Assembly (NCBI GenBank): GCA_012521035.1
Contig: JAAYND010000170.1
Coordinates: 1-12,434, forward strand
From: Methanomicrobiales archaeon
GTDB lineage: Archaea; Halobacteriota; Methanomicrobia; Methanomicrobiales; Methanoculleaceae
Length of the DNA: 12,434 nucleotides
Direction: 5' to 3'
Every line of letters begins with the position of its first letter. Positions within the stretch are counted from its first letter, which is position 1. Under the pieces are notes generated by a model, which was not told where the DNA came from, did not search any database, and was given only the letters and a program-made list of their open reading frames with translations. Shown here in pieces: positions 1-7,699 of the stretch. The position numbers and the translations under genes were made by a program.

Positions 1-1730
1 CTCCCGCCCATGTAGGCCGGGAGGCGCTTTGCGCTCTTCCGGAGGAGGGAGAACGTTATGGGCAGGAAGAGGAGCAGGGCCATCATCAGGAGCATGATGG
101 CGACGTTCGTCTGCGCAAGGCCGGCCGTAACCCCGTATATGACGAGCACGTAGGGCTCGATCAGCGTCGATGATATGACCGGGAAGAGGAATGCGGCCGC
201 TATGACGAGGCCGGTGATGATGTAGAGGGGTATCCAGGGCTCCTCAAAGAACCCTTTCTCGATCTTCTCAGCCCCCCGGATGACCGTTATGAGTTTCCCC
301 ATCCATTTCGCCCAGAAGAAGACCGTGACGGCGCTCCCGTAGGCGAGGATGGCGACGAAGATTATGCCGAAAGGTACCTGGATGAACGCCTCGATCGCCG
401 CCCATTTGGATATCAGCATACCGAACGGCGCAAGGAACATGCCGGCGATACCGATGAACATCATAACGGCCATCTTCGGCATCCTGACGATCAGGCCTTC
501 CATATCCTCGATGTCGCGGCTCTCGATCCGGTGCTCGATAGCCCCGGTCCCGAGGAAGAGGAGCGATTTCGCGACGGCGTGGAATATGATCAGGAGGATC
601 GCTGCCCAGACGAGCATGTGAGTCCCGACACCCGCACATGCGGCTATCAGCCCGAGGTTTGCTATCGTCGAGTAGGCGAGGACCAGCTTCGCGTTGCTCT
701 GCGATATCGCTATGGCGGAAGCGACGACGAACGTCACGGCACCGACGAGGCCGATGGAGATCCCGGCGAGAGTCCCGGCAAAGACCGGCGAGAACCGAAC
801 CAGGATGTAGACACCCGCCTTGACCATGGTGCTTGAGTGGAGCAGGGCCGAGACCGGTGTCGGGGCCACCATCGCCCCGAGGAGCCAGGAGGAGAACGGC
901 ATCAGGGCCGCCTTCGTGATCCCGGCAAACCCGATCAGGGCGGCCGGCACCAGTATGATGGCAGCATCACCCGATGCGAGCACCGCTGCGAGATCGATAC
1001 CGCCGCTCACCGGTTCCATCGCGACGAGGTAGATGATCGCTGCGATGAACGCGACCCCACCGAGGAGGTTCATCACCAGGGCAAGGAAGGCGTTCTTCGT
1101 CGCCTCCTCGGTCTCCGAGTAGCCGATCAGCAGGAAGGATGTGATCGTCGTGACCTCCCAGAAGAAGAATACCCACAGGAGGTTGTTTGAGAAGACGAGA
1201 CCAAACATCGCGGCGAGGAATGCGAATATGACGAAGAAGAACATCCCCTGCCGGTCACGCACCTCCGGGTGGTGCTGGTGATACGTCTCCATGTACCTGA
1301 CAGCGTATACGGCTATGAGACTCCCGATGATCCCGATGATCAGGGCCATTATGATGGAGAACTGATCGATGAAGAGGTTGCTTGCCGCGTGGAGACTTCC
1401 CGGGAACGTCGTCTCAAGGTACACGATCAACGCTGCCTGCACAACGGCCAGCGCGATCGCCAGGTAATTCCTGAACTTTGCGCCCATGTAGATGATGAAG
1501 AGCGCAAGCACCATCTCGATGGCCACCATGACGAGGCTTGCCGTCTCCGAGGGCGCGGCGAAGTATACCGCACCCTCGAACGCATACCGCATAAGCAGGT
1601 ATATCGAGGCCCCGCCGATGGCAAGAGCTGAGAGGGTGACCACCGCGTAGCGCAATGCCGTTCGCTTCACGAACAATAAAAGACATGCGACGAGGATGGG
1701 AAATAATATAAGGAAGAGCAGTGTCTGCAA
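1..1730 (-). CDS. echA: EchA-like proton/sodium-translocating subunit of a membrane-bound [NiFe] hydrogenase (3' end outside window)
   Basis: Integral membrane protein of the NuoL/Mrp antiporter-like family (proton_antipo_M). In Ech hydrogenases this subunit couples ion flow to ferredoxin reduction with H2. I read 576 codons from TTG at 1730-1728, and the frame runs open off base 1. Nearly the whole length is hydrophobic helices. Family charged residues are in place: Glu192 in WEVTTITSF, Lys273 in ITKAALMPFSSWL, the APTPVSALLHSSTMVKAG block (residues 289-306), and His384/Lys388 in FHAVAKSLLFLG. The segment ESRDIEDMEGLIVRMPKM (403-420) suits EchA/HyfB-type proteins better than NuoL. The TTG directly follows an in-frame TAG, has GAGGG seven bases upstream, and the next in-frame start candidates would remove the first helix, so TTG is the likely start. 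The echB-F genes would be expected beyond base 1. EhbF, MbhH or HyfB homologues cannot be fully excluded. Confidence 0.8.
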   Translation of the reverse strand, partial: MQTLLFLILFPILVACLLLFVKRTALRYAVVTLSALAIGGASIYLLMRYAFEGAVYFAAPSETASLVMVAIEMVLALFIIYMGAKFRNYLAIALAVVQAALIVYLETTFPGSLHAASNLFIDQFSIIMALIIGIIGSLIAVYAVRYMETYHQHHPEVRDRQGMFFFVIFAFLAAMFGLVFSNNLLWVFFFWEVTTITSFLLIGYSETEEATKNAFLALVMNLLGGVAFIAAIIYLVAMEPVSGGIDLAAVLASGDAAIILVPAALIGFAGITKAALMPFSSWLLGAMVAPTPVSALLHSSTMVKAGVYILVRFSPVFAGTLAGISIGLVGAVTFVVASAIAISQSNAKLVLAYSTIANLGLIAACAGVGTHMLVWAAILLIIFHAVAKSLLFLGTGAIEHRIESRDIEDMEGLIVRMPKMAVMMFIGIAGMFLAPFGMLISKWAAIEAFIQVPFGIIFVAILAYGSAVTVFFWAKWMGKLITVIRGAEKIEKGFFEEPWIPLYIITGLVIAAAFLFPVISSTLIEPYVLVIYGVTAGLAQTNVAIMLLMMALLLFLPITFSLLRKSAKRLPAYMGG

Positions 1731-1759
1731 CTATTGTCCCTCGTAGGGTAACTATGCCT

Positions 1760-1780
1760 TACTTACATAATTAACCATTC
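1760..1780 (-). promoter_or_regulatory. Putative core promoter of the ech-like operon
   Basis: Read on the minus strand, GAATGGTTAATTATG carries a TATA-like TTAATTA centred near 1770. An archaeal start site about 26 nt downstream would fall near 1744. That gives a leader of about 14 nt containing the GAGGG ribosome-binding site of the TTG-started gene. The 10-mer TTAACCATTC (plus-strand reading, 1771-1780) recurs in the fwdD upstream region. The placement is seen in the sequence; promoter activity is inferred. Confidence 0.5.
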
Positions 1781-1896
1781 TAAATGGGCACGCAGGGCAT
1801 CGCCCGGATACTCTCAGATGCCTGCCTCGCGCGGCATGATACGGCGGATCAGACGACCGGATCCCCGCGCCTCTCGTGGCGCACGGCCCTCCTCTC

Positions 1897-2274
1897 TCAG
1901 GAGGTCAATTCCGATTTTCCGGGCACTGCGGACCGCACACCCCCTTCATGCTCCCCGGCGGCATCACCCCGGTAGCGCGGTATGAAGTGGATGTGAACGT
2001 GCATGACGTTCTGCCCCGCGGCCTCACCGACGTTGACGCCGATGTTGTAGCCGTCGGGGTGGTGTTCGCGCTCGCTGATCTCCCTGCAGTCATCGATGAG
2101 ACGGGCAAGCGCCATCCGCTCATCGTACGTCGTCTCGAAGTAGTCCGCCACGTGCCGGAACGGTATGATGAGCATGTGGCCGGGGCTGACCGGGTGGATG
2201 TCGTAGCGGGCATAACAGAGGTTGTTCCGGGTAACGATATCCTCCGGAGCCGGGTTACAGAACGGGCATGGCAT
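1897..2274 (-). CDS. HIT-family nucleotide hydrolase/transferase
   Basis: Small soluble 125-residue protein of the histidine-triad superfamily, which hydrolyses or transfers nucleotidyl groups on substrates such as AMP-lysine, Ap4A or related adenylates. The signature HVHIH is at residues 92-96, with the middle His94 as the expected nucleophile. The upstream block PGHMLIIPFRHV (31-42) is typical. An N-terminal CPFC (3-6) resembles the zinc knuckle of prokaryotic HIT proteins. The length is normal for the family. The ATG at 2274-2272 lies 51 nt after the DUF362 stop, and the ribosome-binding site is weak. The gene is probably the last of an rnc-DUF362-HIT transcription unit. The exact substrate cannot be told from sequence. 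Confidence 0.9.
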   Translation of the reverse strand: MPCPFCNPAPEDIVTRNNLCYARYDIHPVSPGHMLIIPFRHVADYFETTYDERMALARLIDDCREISEREHHPDGYNIGVNVGEAAGQNVMHVHIHFIPRYRGDAAGEHEGGVRSAVPGKSELTS

Positions 2275-2325
2275 GGAGCCATACCTGGCACTCCGGGTGC
2301 ATGAGCCTTTCGGCCCGCCCGCCCC

Positions 2326-3504
2326 TCATCCAATAAGGCGGGCGAGGAGTTGTCCGGCGAGGCCCCGGGAGAGAGCGATGGCGTGTTCGGCGCAGATCTC
2401 GTGACAGCAGTAGCACCTGATACAGCGCGCGAGATCGATCACCGCCCTGCCATCCGCGATGGTGACCGCGTGCACCGGGCAGATCCGTTCGCACTTCCCG
2501 CACCCGATGCAGGCCTCCGCGATCACGCCGGGCCTGGGGGCGTAGGTTCTCCCGAACCGCCGGGTGATGGCGACATTCAACCGCCGCCGGAGATCGGTCT
2601 CGCCGCCGGCGTAGGTGGAGGGCCTCCTGAAGTCCGGGACCGTGAAGTCCGCCGGGTCGTCGCCGACCGTCCGGACAGCCGCAGGGTCGATGAGGCCCCG
2701 GGCGGCCGCGTCCCGGATGCTCCCGATCTCAAGCGGATCCATGCCCATGAGCCGGGCGAGAACCACGTCCACCGCCAGGGGGTCGCTCCCGGCGAGGATC
2801 ACGCCGATCTTCCGGGGACTCCCCGCTTCCGGACCGTCCCCCTCCATCGCCATGACCGCATCCATGACCTGGAGGCGGGGCCTCATGCACTCGTTGAGGT
2901 CGACGAGCATCCTCCCGAAGGTATCCGCATCCTGGAACCGGAAATGAAAGACCGGTTTTTCAAGCCCCGGGATGAGCCCGAAGAGGTTCTTTGTGGCGCC
3001 CGTCATCCGGGTCCACATATGGGTCTTTGCTTTTGAGACGACCACGATAGCATCGGCCTCGACCGCCGGGGTGATGATGGAGAACTGCTTCATAACCGCG
3101 CCCTCCGGGTATGAGACCATCCGGTAACCGGTATCGTAGTTCAGGGCGGCACCGGTCTCCTCCGCCACCGCGGTATACCCGGCCCGCGCGTATGCCCGCC
3201 GGAGGTTCGCCTCGTTGTATATGATACCTCCGCCAGGGCTATCGGCTATGGTGACCCGGCACCCGTGTTCCACGAGTAGGCGGGCGACGGCGGCGAGAAC
3301 AGCCGGGTGGGTGGTGACGCACCGCTCAGGCTCCCGACCCTGCAGGAGGTTTGGTTTGAGGAGGACTGCATCATCCGGCGCGACAAATTGTTCCACGCCG
3401 CCGATGAGGTCGATCGCGCGGCTCGTGGCTGAATCAACCTCCTCCCGATCGTAGCCGTCACACCCGATGATGGCGACGGTTGCATCCCGCCCGGCCGGCT
3501 GCAC
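2326..3504 (-). CDS. DUF362 protein with C-terminal 2x[4Fe-4S] ferredoxin domain
   Basis: 392-residue protein. Residues 1 to about 320 form a DUF362 domain, seen in LLKPNLLQG near residue 48 and in the block KTHMWTRMTGATKNLFG with its conserved KN. The C-terminus holds two iron-sulfur motifs: C332xxC335xxC338xxxC342P and C361xxC364xxC367xxxC371. Only the first ends in the classical Pro; the second continues with Ala. The family is common in archaea and clostridia, and its biochemical role is not settled; an iron-sulfur or redox function is inferred. The GTG start at 3504-3502 lies 1 nt after the rnc stop (TGA G GTG), so translation is probably coupled to rnc. The start is chosen because no in-frame ATG exists near the N-terminus and residues 8-15 already look like the first strand. 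Confidence 0.88.
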   Translation of the reverse strand: MQPAGRDATVAIIGCDGYDREEVDSATSRAIDLIGGVEQFVAPDDAVLLKPNLLQGREPERCVTTHPAVLAAVARLLVEHGCRVTIADSPGGGIIYNEANLRRAYARAGYTAVAEETGAALNYDTGYRMVSYPEGAVMKQFSIITPAVEADAIVVVSKAKTHMWTRMTGATKNLFGLIPGLEKPVFHFRFQDADTFGRMLVDLNECMRPRLQVMDAVMAMEGDGPEAGSPRKIGVILAGSDPLAVDVVLARLMGMDPLEIGSIRDAAARGLIDPAAVRTVGDDPADFTVPDFRRPSTYAGGETDLRRRLNVAITRRFGRTYAPRPGVIAEACIGCGKCERICPVHAVTIADGRAVIDLARCIRCYCCHEICAEHAIALSRGLAGQLLARLIG

Positions 3505-3505
3505 C

Positions 3506-4282
3506 TCACCCCTTCCCGAGGCGGGCGAGGGCCTCCTTTGCCGCGAGCATCGCCGCCCCCTGTTTGGTCCGCCCTTCCCCTTTCCCGAGGGGGATCCCGC
3601 CGACCATCACCCTGGCACCCCATACGGGGCGGTTCCCCGGCCCGGTCCGCCGGTAATCGTACACGAGGCTGCCGAGGTCTTTCTGGGCGACGTATTCCTG
3701 GAGCCTCCCACGGTAGTTCCTCTCGGTGTCGCATTCCGCGATCTCGTTCTCAAAGATCGCAAGAACCACCTCCCGCGCCACATCGAGGCCACGGTCGAGG
3801 AAGATGGCGCCGATAAGCGCCTCGAACGCATCAGCGATGATGGAGTCGGTCAATACCTGTCCTCTCCTCCTGATGGCACTATCGATACCGAGCTCCTGCT
3901 CAAGCACAATATCGGCGAGTTTCGTGTTCCTGGTCACCTGGAGCCTCCGGTTCATCTCGCCGGGCGGGAGGTCATAGACATTGTAGAGGTGATCGGCTAT
4001 GATGAAGTCGAGGACGTAGTTTCCCAGGAACTCAAGCCGTTCGTTGTCCTCGACCGTCACCAGTGGGTATCCGGCGCTGTTTGCCCACGATCGGTGGGTC
4101 AGCGACCGGTCGTAGAGGTTGAGGGCTGCATCGGTGAGATCGGTGATCCCGAACGGGGGTGCGGCGAGGAGCGCGCGTAGTTCCGCCCTCCGGTCGCGGC
4201 CGGCAGGCTCAGGGTGCCGGAAGCGCCTTCGCCGGAAGAACTCGCTGATGCGGGATCGGTCCAGGATGGTAGAGAGTTTCAT
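3506..4282 (-). CDS. rnc: Ribonuclease III family protein with substituted metal-ligand position
   Basis: 258-residue protein with the RNase III layout: catalytic domain at about 40-185 and a double-stranded-RNA-binding domain at about 190-256. Family marks are LTHRS (61-65), the signature NERLEFLGN (80-88), DAFEALIGAIFLD (151-163), and a dsRBD starting RLQEYVAQ and ending in an Ala-rich helix. Compared with E. coli, E38, E41, D114 and E117 correspond to E81, E84, D151 and E154. D45, a Mg2+ ligand, is N88 here (codon AAC). The E65 position appears to be Pro in PPGEMNRR, although the alignment there is less sure. Either activity is altered or the protein acts mainly by binding dsRNA. The start at 4282 is preferred over an upstream in-frame start at 4330 because a TATA box at 4311-4318 would give a near-leaderless mRNA. 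The first ~40 residues are a basic extension. Confidence 0.87.
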   Translation of the reverse strand: MKLSTILDRSRISEFFRRRRFRHPEPAGRDRRAELRALLAAPPFGITDLTDAALNLYDRSLTHRSWANSAGYPLVTVEDNERLEFLGNYVLDFIIADHLYNVYDLPPGEMNRRLQVTRNTKLADIVLEQELGIDSAIRRRGQVLTDSIIADAFEALIGAIFLDRGLDVAREVVLAIFENEIAECDTERNYRGRLQEYVAQKDLGSLVYDYRRTGPGNRPVWGARVMVGGIPLGKGEGRTKQGAAMLAAKEALARLGKG

Positions 4283-4310
4283 GATCGCCTGGTGCAGGGA
4301 CGCCCTGCTG

Positions 4311-4318
4311 CTATATAG
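4311..4318 (-). promoter_or_regulatory. Palindromic TATA box in the rnc/exonuclease divergent region
   Basis: CTATATAG is a perfect palindrome and a good archaeal TATA element. Its centre lies about 32 bases upstream of the rnc ATG. A start site 26-27 nt downstream would leave a leader of only about 5 nt, consistent with leaderless rnc and the lack of a strong ribosome-binding site. Because it is symmetric it could also drive the plus-strand gene, with a leader of about 70 nt. Direction of use is inferred. Confidence 0.5.
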
Positions 4319-4411
4319 AATGGCTTCCATCCTCACCGATAAACCTTTGCCGGGACTCTTCCCGGAGCGGGTAACCTTTTCATCGCGCGCAGGCGAGATC
4401 TCTTCAGTCTT

Positions 4412-5149
4412 ATGTCCAGATCGGCCCGGCGCGGTGAGAGCGCCTACCTTGACATCGAGTTTGGCTACGTCTATGGCACCTGCCGGGAGGTCATGATGCC
4501 GGTCGAGATAGGCGCGGTCGTCCACCGGCCCGAAGACGATACCGTCAGGTTCGTCGGGGAGGAGTTCCGGTACGACGTCGACGTCGAGATCTGGAAGAAG
4601 GTGACCGACACCTGCGGCAAAACCATCGGTGTCGCGACGACTGTCGCGAACACGGGCCGCAGCGAGTACGGGCGTACCTACGATCACTCGTTCCGGGTCT
4701 CCGGCAGAGAGATTCTGGCGGCCGGTGAGACCGCCCGGAGCGCGTTTGCAGACCTCCGGTCCTTCATGGACTCGCTCCTCTCGACGAGAGATATCACCAG
4801 GATAGTCGTCTTTGCGGCGCATATGGAGCGGAAGGCTTTCCGCACCGCGGAGGTCTCGCTCGACGGGTGTGCCCTCGTAGACCTCCAACGGGAGATCCGG
4901 CGGAGTTTCGGCATGAAGCAACCCTTCTCCCTCGACCGCCTCGCCCATCTCATCGACTTCTCCGTCGAGGGCTCCACCATCACCTCGCGGAACTTCCGGT
5001 ATCCGGTTCCCGGGGAGTACCGCCACCTCCTGGCTCTCCACCGCGGGATGGGCGACGCTGCCAGGATGTTCCTGCTTGCACGGGAGTACCAGGAGAGGTT
5101 CCCCGATCTCGAGGGCCGCATCAGGGCGCTTATGGAGACCTGCGGGTGA
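4412..5149 (+). CDS. DnaQ-like DEDDh 3'-5' exonuclease family protein (putative)
   Basis: 245-residue soluble protein, the only plus-strand gene. It shows an RNase H-fold exonuclease pattern. ExoI is YLDIE (Asp14, Glu16), followed by EIGAVV, the usual next strand. An ExoII-like strand is IVVFAAHMERKAF (131-143), followed by LVDLQREIR (156-163) where DnaQ proteins have a viDt segment. ExoIII is HRGMGDA (His210, Asp215), the HxxxxD pattern of DEDDh enzymes. The usual ExoII Asp after the Phe is absent; Glu139 may stand in. I infer nuclease family membership from these motifs alone, so substrate (RNA or DNA) and activity are open. The ATG has no clear ribosome-binding site. The gene diverges from rnc across 129 nt and converges on moeA with a 19-nt gap. 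Confidence 0.65.
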   Translation: MSRSARRGESAYLDIEFGYVYGTCREVMMPVEIGAVVHRPEDDTVRFVGEEFRYDVDVEIWKKVTDTCGKTIGVATTVANTGRSEYGRTYDHSFRVSGREILAAGETARSAFADLRSFMDSLLSTRDITRIVVFAAHMERKAFRTAEVSLDGCALVDLQREIRRSFGMKQPFSLDRLAHLIDFSVEGSTITSRNFRYPVPGEYRHLLALHRGMGDAARMFLLAREYQERFPDLEGRIRALMETCG

Positions 5150-5168
5150 TGGAGGGGAACGACCGTCT

Positions 5169-6428
5169 TCAGGGGCCGCCCTTTGCCGGGAGCACCGCCC
5201 CCTGCACCGGGCGCCCGGGCACGAGTCCTGATCTCATGGGCGACTCTCCGATCAGCGCACGCGGTCCGGTCAGCAGAACCTCAACCTCCGCCCCCTCGTG
5301 GATGTCATCGATACCCGGCGGGACGTGCAGGTAGGCGTTTGCCCGCACGACCGACATCTGCGTCCCGGCCCCCCGGGGCAGGGGGGTGGCGGTGCAGTGA
5401 TCGCCGGCGCGGGATACCGTGAGGAAGATGTACTCATCAAAACCCGGATCGGTCCGGACAGCCCTTGTGAGGCGGGCAGAGACCCTCTCCCCGTACGGAC
5501 CGTAGAACCCCCACTCCGCAAGCAGGGGGAGGGCGAGCTCCCGCACAACCGTCATGGCGGCGGTCGGATACCCCGGCATACCGATGACCGGTTTTCTCCC
5601 GATCCGCCCGACGATCGCCGGTTTCCCGGGCTTCATGGCTATCCCGTGCACGAGAACCTCGCCGAGGTCGGCGATGACGCTGGCGGTGAAGTCCCGGGTG
5701 CCTGCCGAAGAGCCGGCCGATATGAGGAGGAGGTCGTTCTCCTGGACGCCCTTTACGATCGCCTGCCGGAGCAGTCCGGGGTCGTCGTGGACGATGGGGT
5801 AGCGGGTGCAGGTCGCGCCGGCCTCGCCGCACCACGCCGCTGCAACCGCGGTGTTGCTCTCGTTCACCTCCCCCGGGCCCGGGCACTCGCCTGCCGGTAT
5901 CACCTCGTTTCCCGTCGGCAAAAGCCCGACTCTCGCGGCCCGGACGTCGAGAGCGGTGACCCCGTAGGAGAGGAGCGCACCGATATCACAGGGCCGGACC
6001 AGGTGCCCGGCCGGGAGGATCAGGTCCCCGCGCACGATCTCCTCCCCGGCGGGGTGGATATGCTCCCCGGGTGTTGCGGCCTCTCCGGTGAACCAGATCC
6101 CATTCTTCCGGGTGATATCCTCGATCATGATGACCGCGTCGTAGCCCGGCGGGATCGCGTTTCCGGTGTTCACCCGGCAGGGGTTCTTGAGCGGGAGGGG
6201 GTTATTGTCGCTTGCTCCGCGTGTCTCGCTGCTCACGACGGCAAACCCGTCCCGTGCAGCGATATCGGCTATTGGGACCGTCAGCGGTGAGTGGATGGGA
6301 GTGACCGTCACCCGGCCGCTCGCCGATGCAACGGGAACCCGGACTGTTCTGTCCGGGCGCGGGAAGAGATCCCGCATCATACCCTGGACTTCGGCGAGCG
6401 GTCTTAACAGGAGACGTTCCCTCACCAT
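5169..6428 (-). CDS. moeA: Molybdopterin molybdenumtransferase MoeA, paralogue 1
   Basis: 419-residue protein of the MoeA/gephyrin-E family, which inserts molybdate (or tungstate) into adenylylated molybdopterin. Active-site blocks are present: ARDGFAV with Asp60, NTGNAIPPGYDAV with Thr88, LPTGNEV with Glu175, SAGSSAGTRDF with Asp246, and the PGKP and GMPGYP loops near 267-287. The usual PGNP is PGYP. The C-terminus is the standard domain IV plus a roughly 25-residue Gly/Pro-rich tail. The ATG overlaps the preceding moeA stop by 7 nt (ATGGTGA), implying translational coupling; GTG at 6425 is an alternative start. There is no fused periplasmic-binding-like domain of the kind found in some archaeal MoeA proteins. 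Confidence 0.93.
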   Translation of the reverse strand: MVRERLLLRPLAEVQGMMRDLFPRPDRTVRVPVASASGRVTVTPIHSPLTVPIADIAARDGFAVVSSETRGASDNNPLPLKNPCRVNTGNAIPPGYDAVIMIEDITRKNGIWFTGEAATPGEHIHPAGEEIVRGDLILPAGHLVRPCDIGALLSYGVTALDVRAARVGLLPTGNEVIPAGECPGPGEVNESNTAVAAAWCGEAGATCTRYPIVHDDPGLLRQAIVKGVQENDLLLISAGSSAGTRDFTASVIADLGEVLVHGIAMKPGKPAIVGRIGRKPVIGMPGYPTAAMTVVRELALPLLAEWGFYGPYGERVSARLTRAVRTDPGFDEYIFLTVSRAGDHCTATPLPRGAGTQMSVVRANAYLHVPPGIDDIHEGAEVEVLLTGPRALIGESPMRSGLVPGRPVQGAVLPAKGGP

Positions 6429-7630
6429 AGCGTCACGTCCACCTCGCTCCCGGCCTCGAGTCCCTCACACCCCTGGAGGATCCTGATATACCCGTCGCTC
6501 TCCACAAGGGTGTTTAAGAGGCCTGATTTCCCGAAGAGCGGCACAGCCTCATCACCGATGAGTTTGACCCTGACATACTCCTCACGCCCCCGCTCCGAGG
6601 GGATGCTCCGGGAGAGGATCGCCTTCTGTTTCGCCTCCCGGCGGTCGGTACAGCCGGTGAGCGACTGCAGGAGAGGCCCTGCGAGCACCGCAAGAACGAC
6701 CCTCGTCGATGCGGGATGCCCGGGGATGCCTATGACGGGGGCACGGCCGATCTTTCCTATGATCGTCGGTTTCCCGGGCGCGAGCGCGAGTCCATGCGCA
6801 AGCACCTCTCCGAGCGTGGCGATCACGCCGGCCGTTATATCCCGGTCATCCTTTGAGCTCCCCCCGGTGATCAGGAACGCATCACACTCATCGAGCGCTG
6901 ATGAGAGGAGCGCTGTGAGGTCTTCGGGATCGTCCCTGACGATACCGTAGTGCCGTGGAACGCCGCCCATCTCCTCGACGAACGCGCCGCAGATGTATGA
7001 GTTGACGTCGCGGACCTCGCCGGCGGACGGAACCTGCTCCGGCGGCACCAGCTCAACACCGGTCGATATGATCCCGATGACGGGCCTCTTCCTCACCGCC
7101 ACACGGGAGACCCCGGCCGCTGCGAGAACGCCGATATCCTGCACCTTCAGGCGCCTCCCGGCCGCGAGCACACCCTCTCCGCGAGCATAATCCTCATCGG
7201 CACGTATGATATTCTCGCCCGGGGAGACCTGCCGGCCTACAAGGACCAGATCCCCGAGATCCTGGCAGTACTCAAGCATAACGACCGAATCAGCCCCTCC
7301 GGGGAGGACAGCACCGGTCGGTATGTAGGTGCACTCGCCGGGGCTGATCGAAAGACCGCTTCCTCCCCGGCCCATGACGACCCGACCTACCTTTGTGAAC
7401 GGTATCGGGGCGGCTTCCGATGCCCGGACGGTATCGGCTGAGTGTACTGCAAACCCGTCCTTGACCGAGCGGTCAAAACCGGGTATATCGGTATCAGCAT
7501 GGACATCTTCGGCGAGAACCCGGCCATACACCCCGGTGAGGGGCAGATATTCAGTCTCGACGACCTGAGAGATCCGGTTGATGATGTGGATGGCCTCGAT
7601 CACCGGTATAAGACGAAAAAATCCTGTCAT
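6422..7630 (-). CDS. moeA: Molybdopterin molybdenumtransferase MoeA, paralogue 2
   Basis: 402-residue MoeA family member starting at ATG 7630-7628. This start is chosen over an in-frame GTG at 7669 because AGGTG (7642-7638) sits seven bases upstream and the protein then begins like other MoeA proteins. Visible blocks: FDRSVKDGFAV with Asp58, YIPTGAVLPGGADSV with Thr105, STGVELV with Glu193, and TGGSSKDDRDITAG with Asp264, where a Gly of the common GGxSxGxxD pattern is Asp. PGKP and GIPGHP loops follow. It is clearly diverged from the downstream paralogue. The two may divide metal choice (Mo versus W) or act as a hetero-pair; this is inference. It lies 77 nt downstream of fwdC, beyond a T-tract. 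Confidence 0.92.
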   Translation of the reverse strand: MTGFFRLIPVIEAIHIINRISQVVETEYLPLTGVYGRVLAEDVHADTDIPGFDRSVKDGFAVHSADTVRASEAAPIPFTKVGRVVMGRGGSGLSISPGECTYIPTGAVLPGGADSVVMLEYCQDLGDLVLVGRQVSPGENIIRADEDYARGEGVLAAGRRLKVQDIGVLAAAGVSRVAVRKRPVIGIISTGVELVPPEQVPSAGEVRDVNSYICGAFVEEMGGVPRHYGIVRDDPEDLTALLSSALDECDAFLITGGSSKDDRDITAGVIATLGEVLAHGLALAPGKPTIIGKIGRAPVIGIPGHPASTRVVLAVLAGPLLQSLTGCTDRREAKQKAILSRSIPSERGREEYVRVKLIGDEAVPLFGKSGLLNTLVESDGYIRILQGCEGLEAGSEVDVTLW

Positions 7631-7643
7631 ATCATAACACCTG

Positions 7644-7662
7644 ACCGGGCACCCTGCCCGGT
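7644..7662 (-). repeat. Perfect hairpin abutting the moeA ribosome-binding site
   Basis: Inverted repeat ACCGGGC / GCCCGGT: a 7-bp stem with a 5-nt loop. On the minus strand its 3' arm ends one base before the AGGTG ribosome-binding site of the upstream moeA. If transcribed, it could separate fwdC from moeA expression or modulate moeA initiation. Function is inferred. Confidence 0.5.
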
Positions 7663-7699
7663 GTATCACATGTATCTCTCCCGGCCCATGACCAGGAAT

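Noticed and set aside
1775..1787. CCATT / AATGG mini-palindrome upstream of echA
   Set aside because: A 5-bp stem with a 3-nt loop is within chance expectation, and its left half is part of the shared promoter 10-mer already listed.
1888..1904. CCTCC / GGAGG inverted repeat at the HIT gene stop as a terminator
   Set aside because: The stem is only 5 bp, it spans the stop codon and no T-tract follows on the minus strand.
3506..5041. 511-codon frame extending RNase III far upstream
   Set aside because: The extra N-terminal part is the antisense of the plus-strand exonuclease-like gene and has no recognisable fold. The ATG at 4282 fits the TATA box and the family length.
5298..6290. 330-codon plus-strand frame
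   Set aside because: It is antisense to moeA, whose active-site motifs are intact; the translation has low-complexity Arg/Gly/Asp composition.
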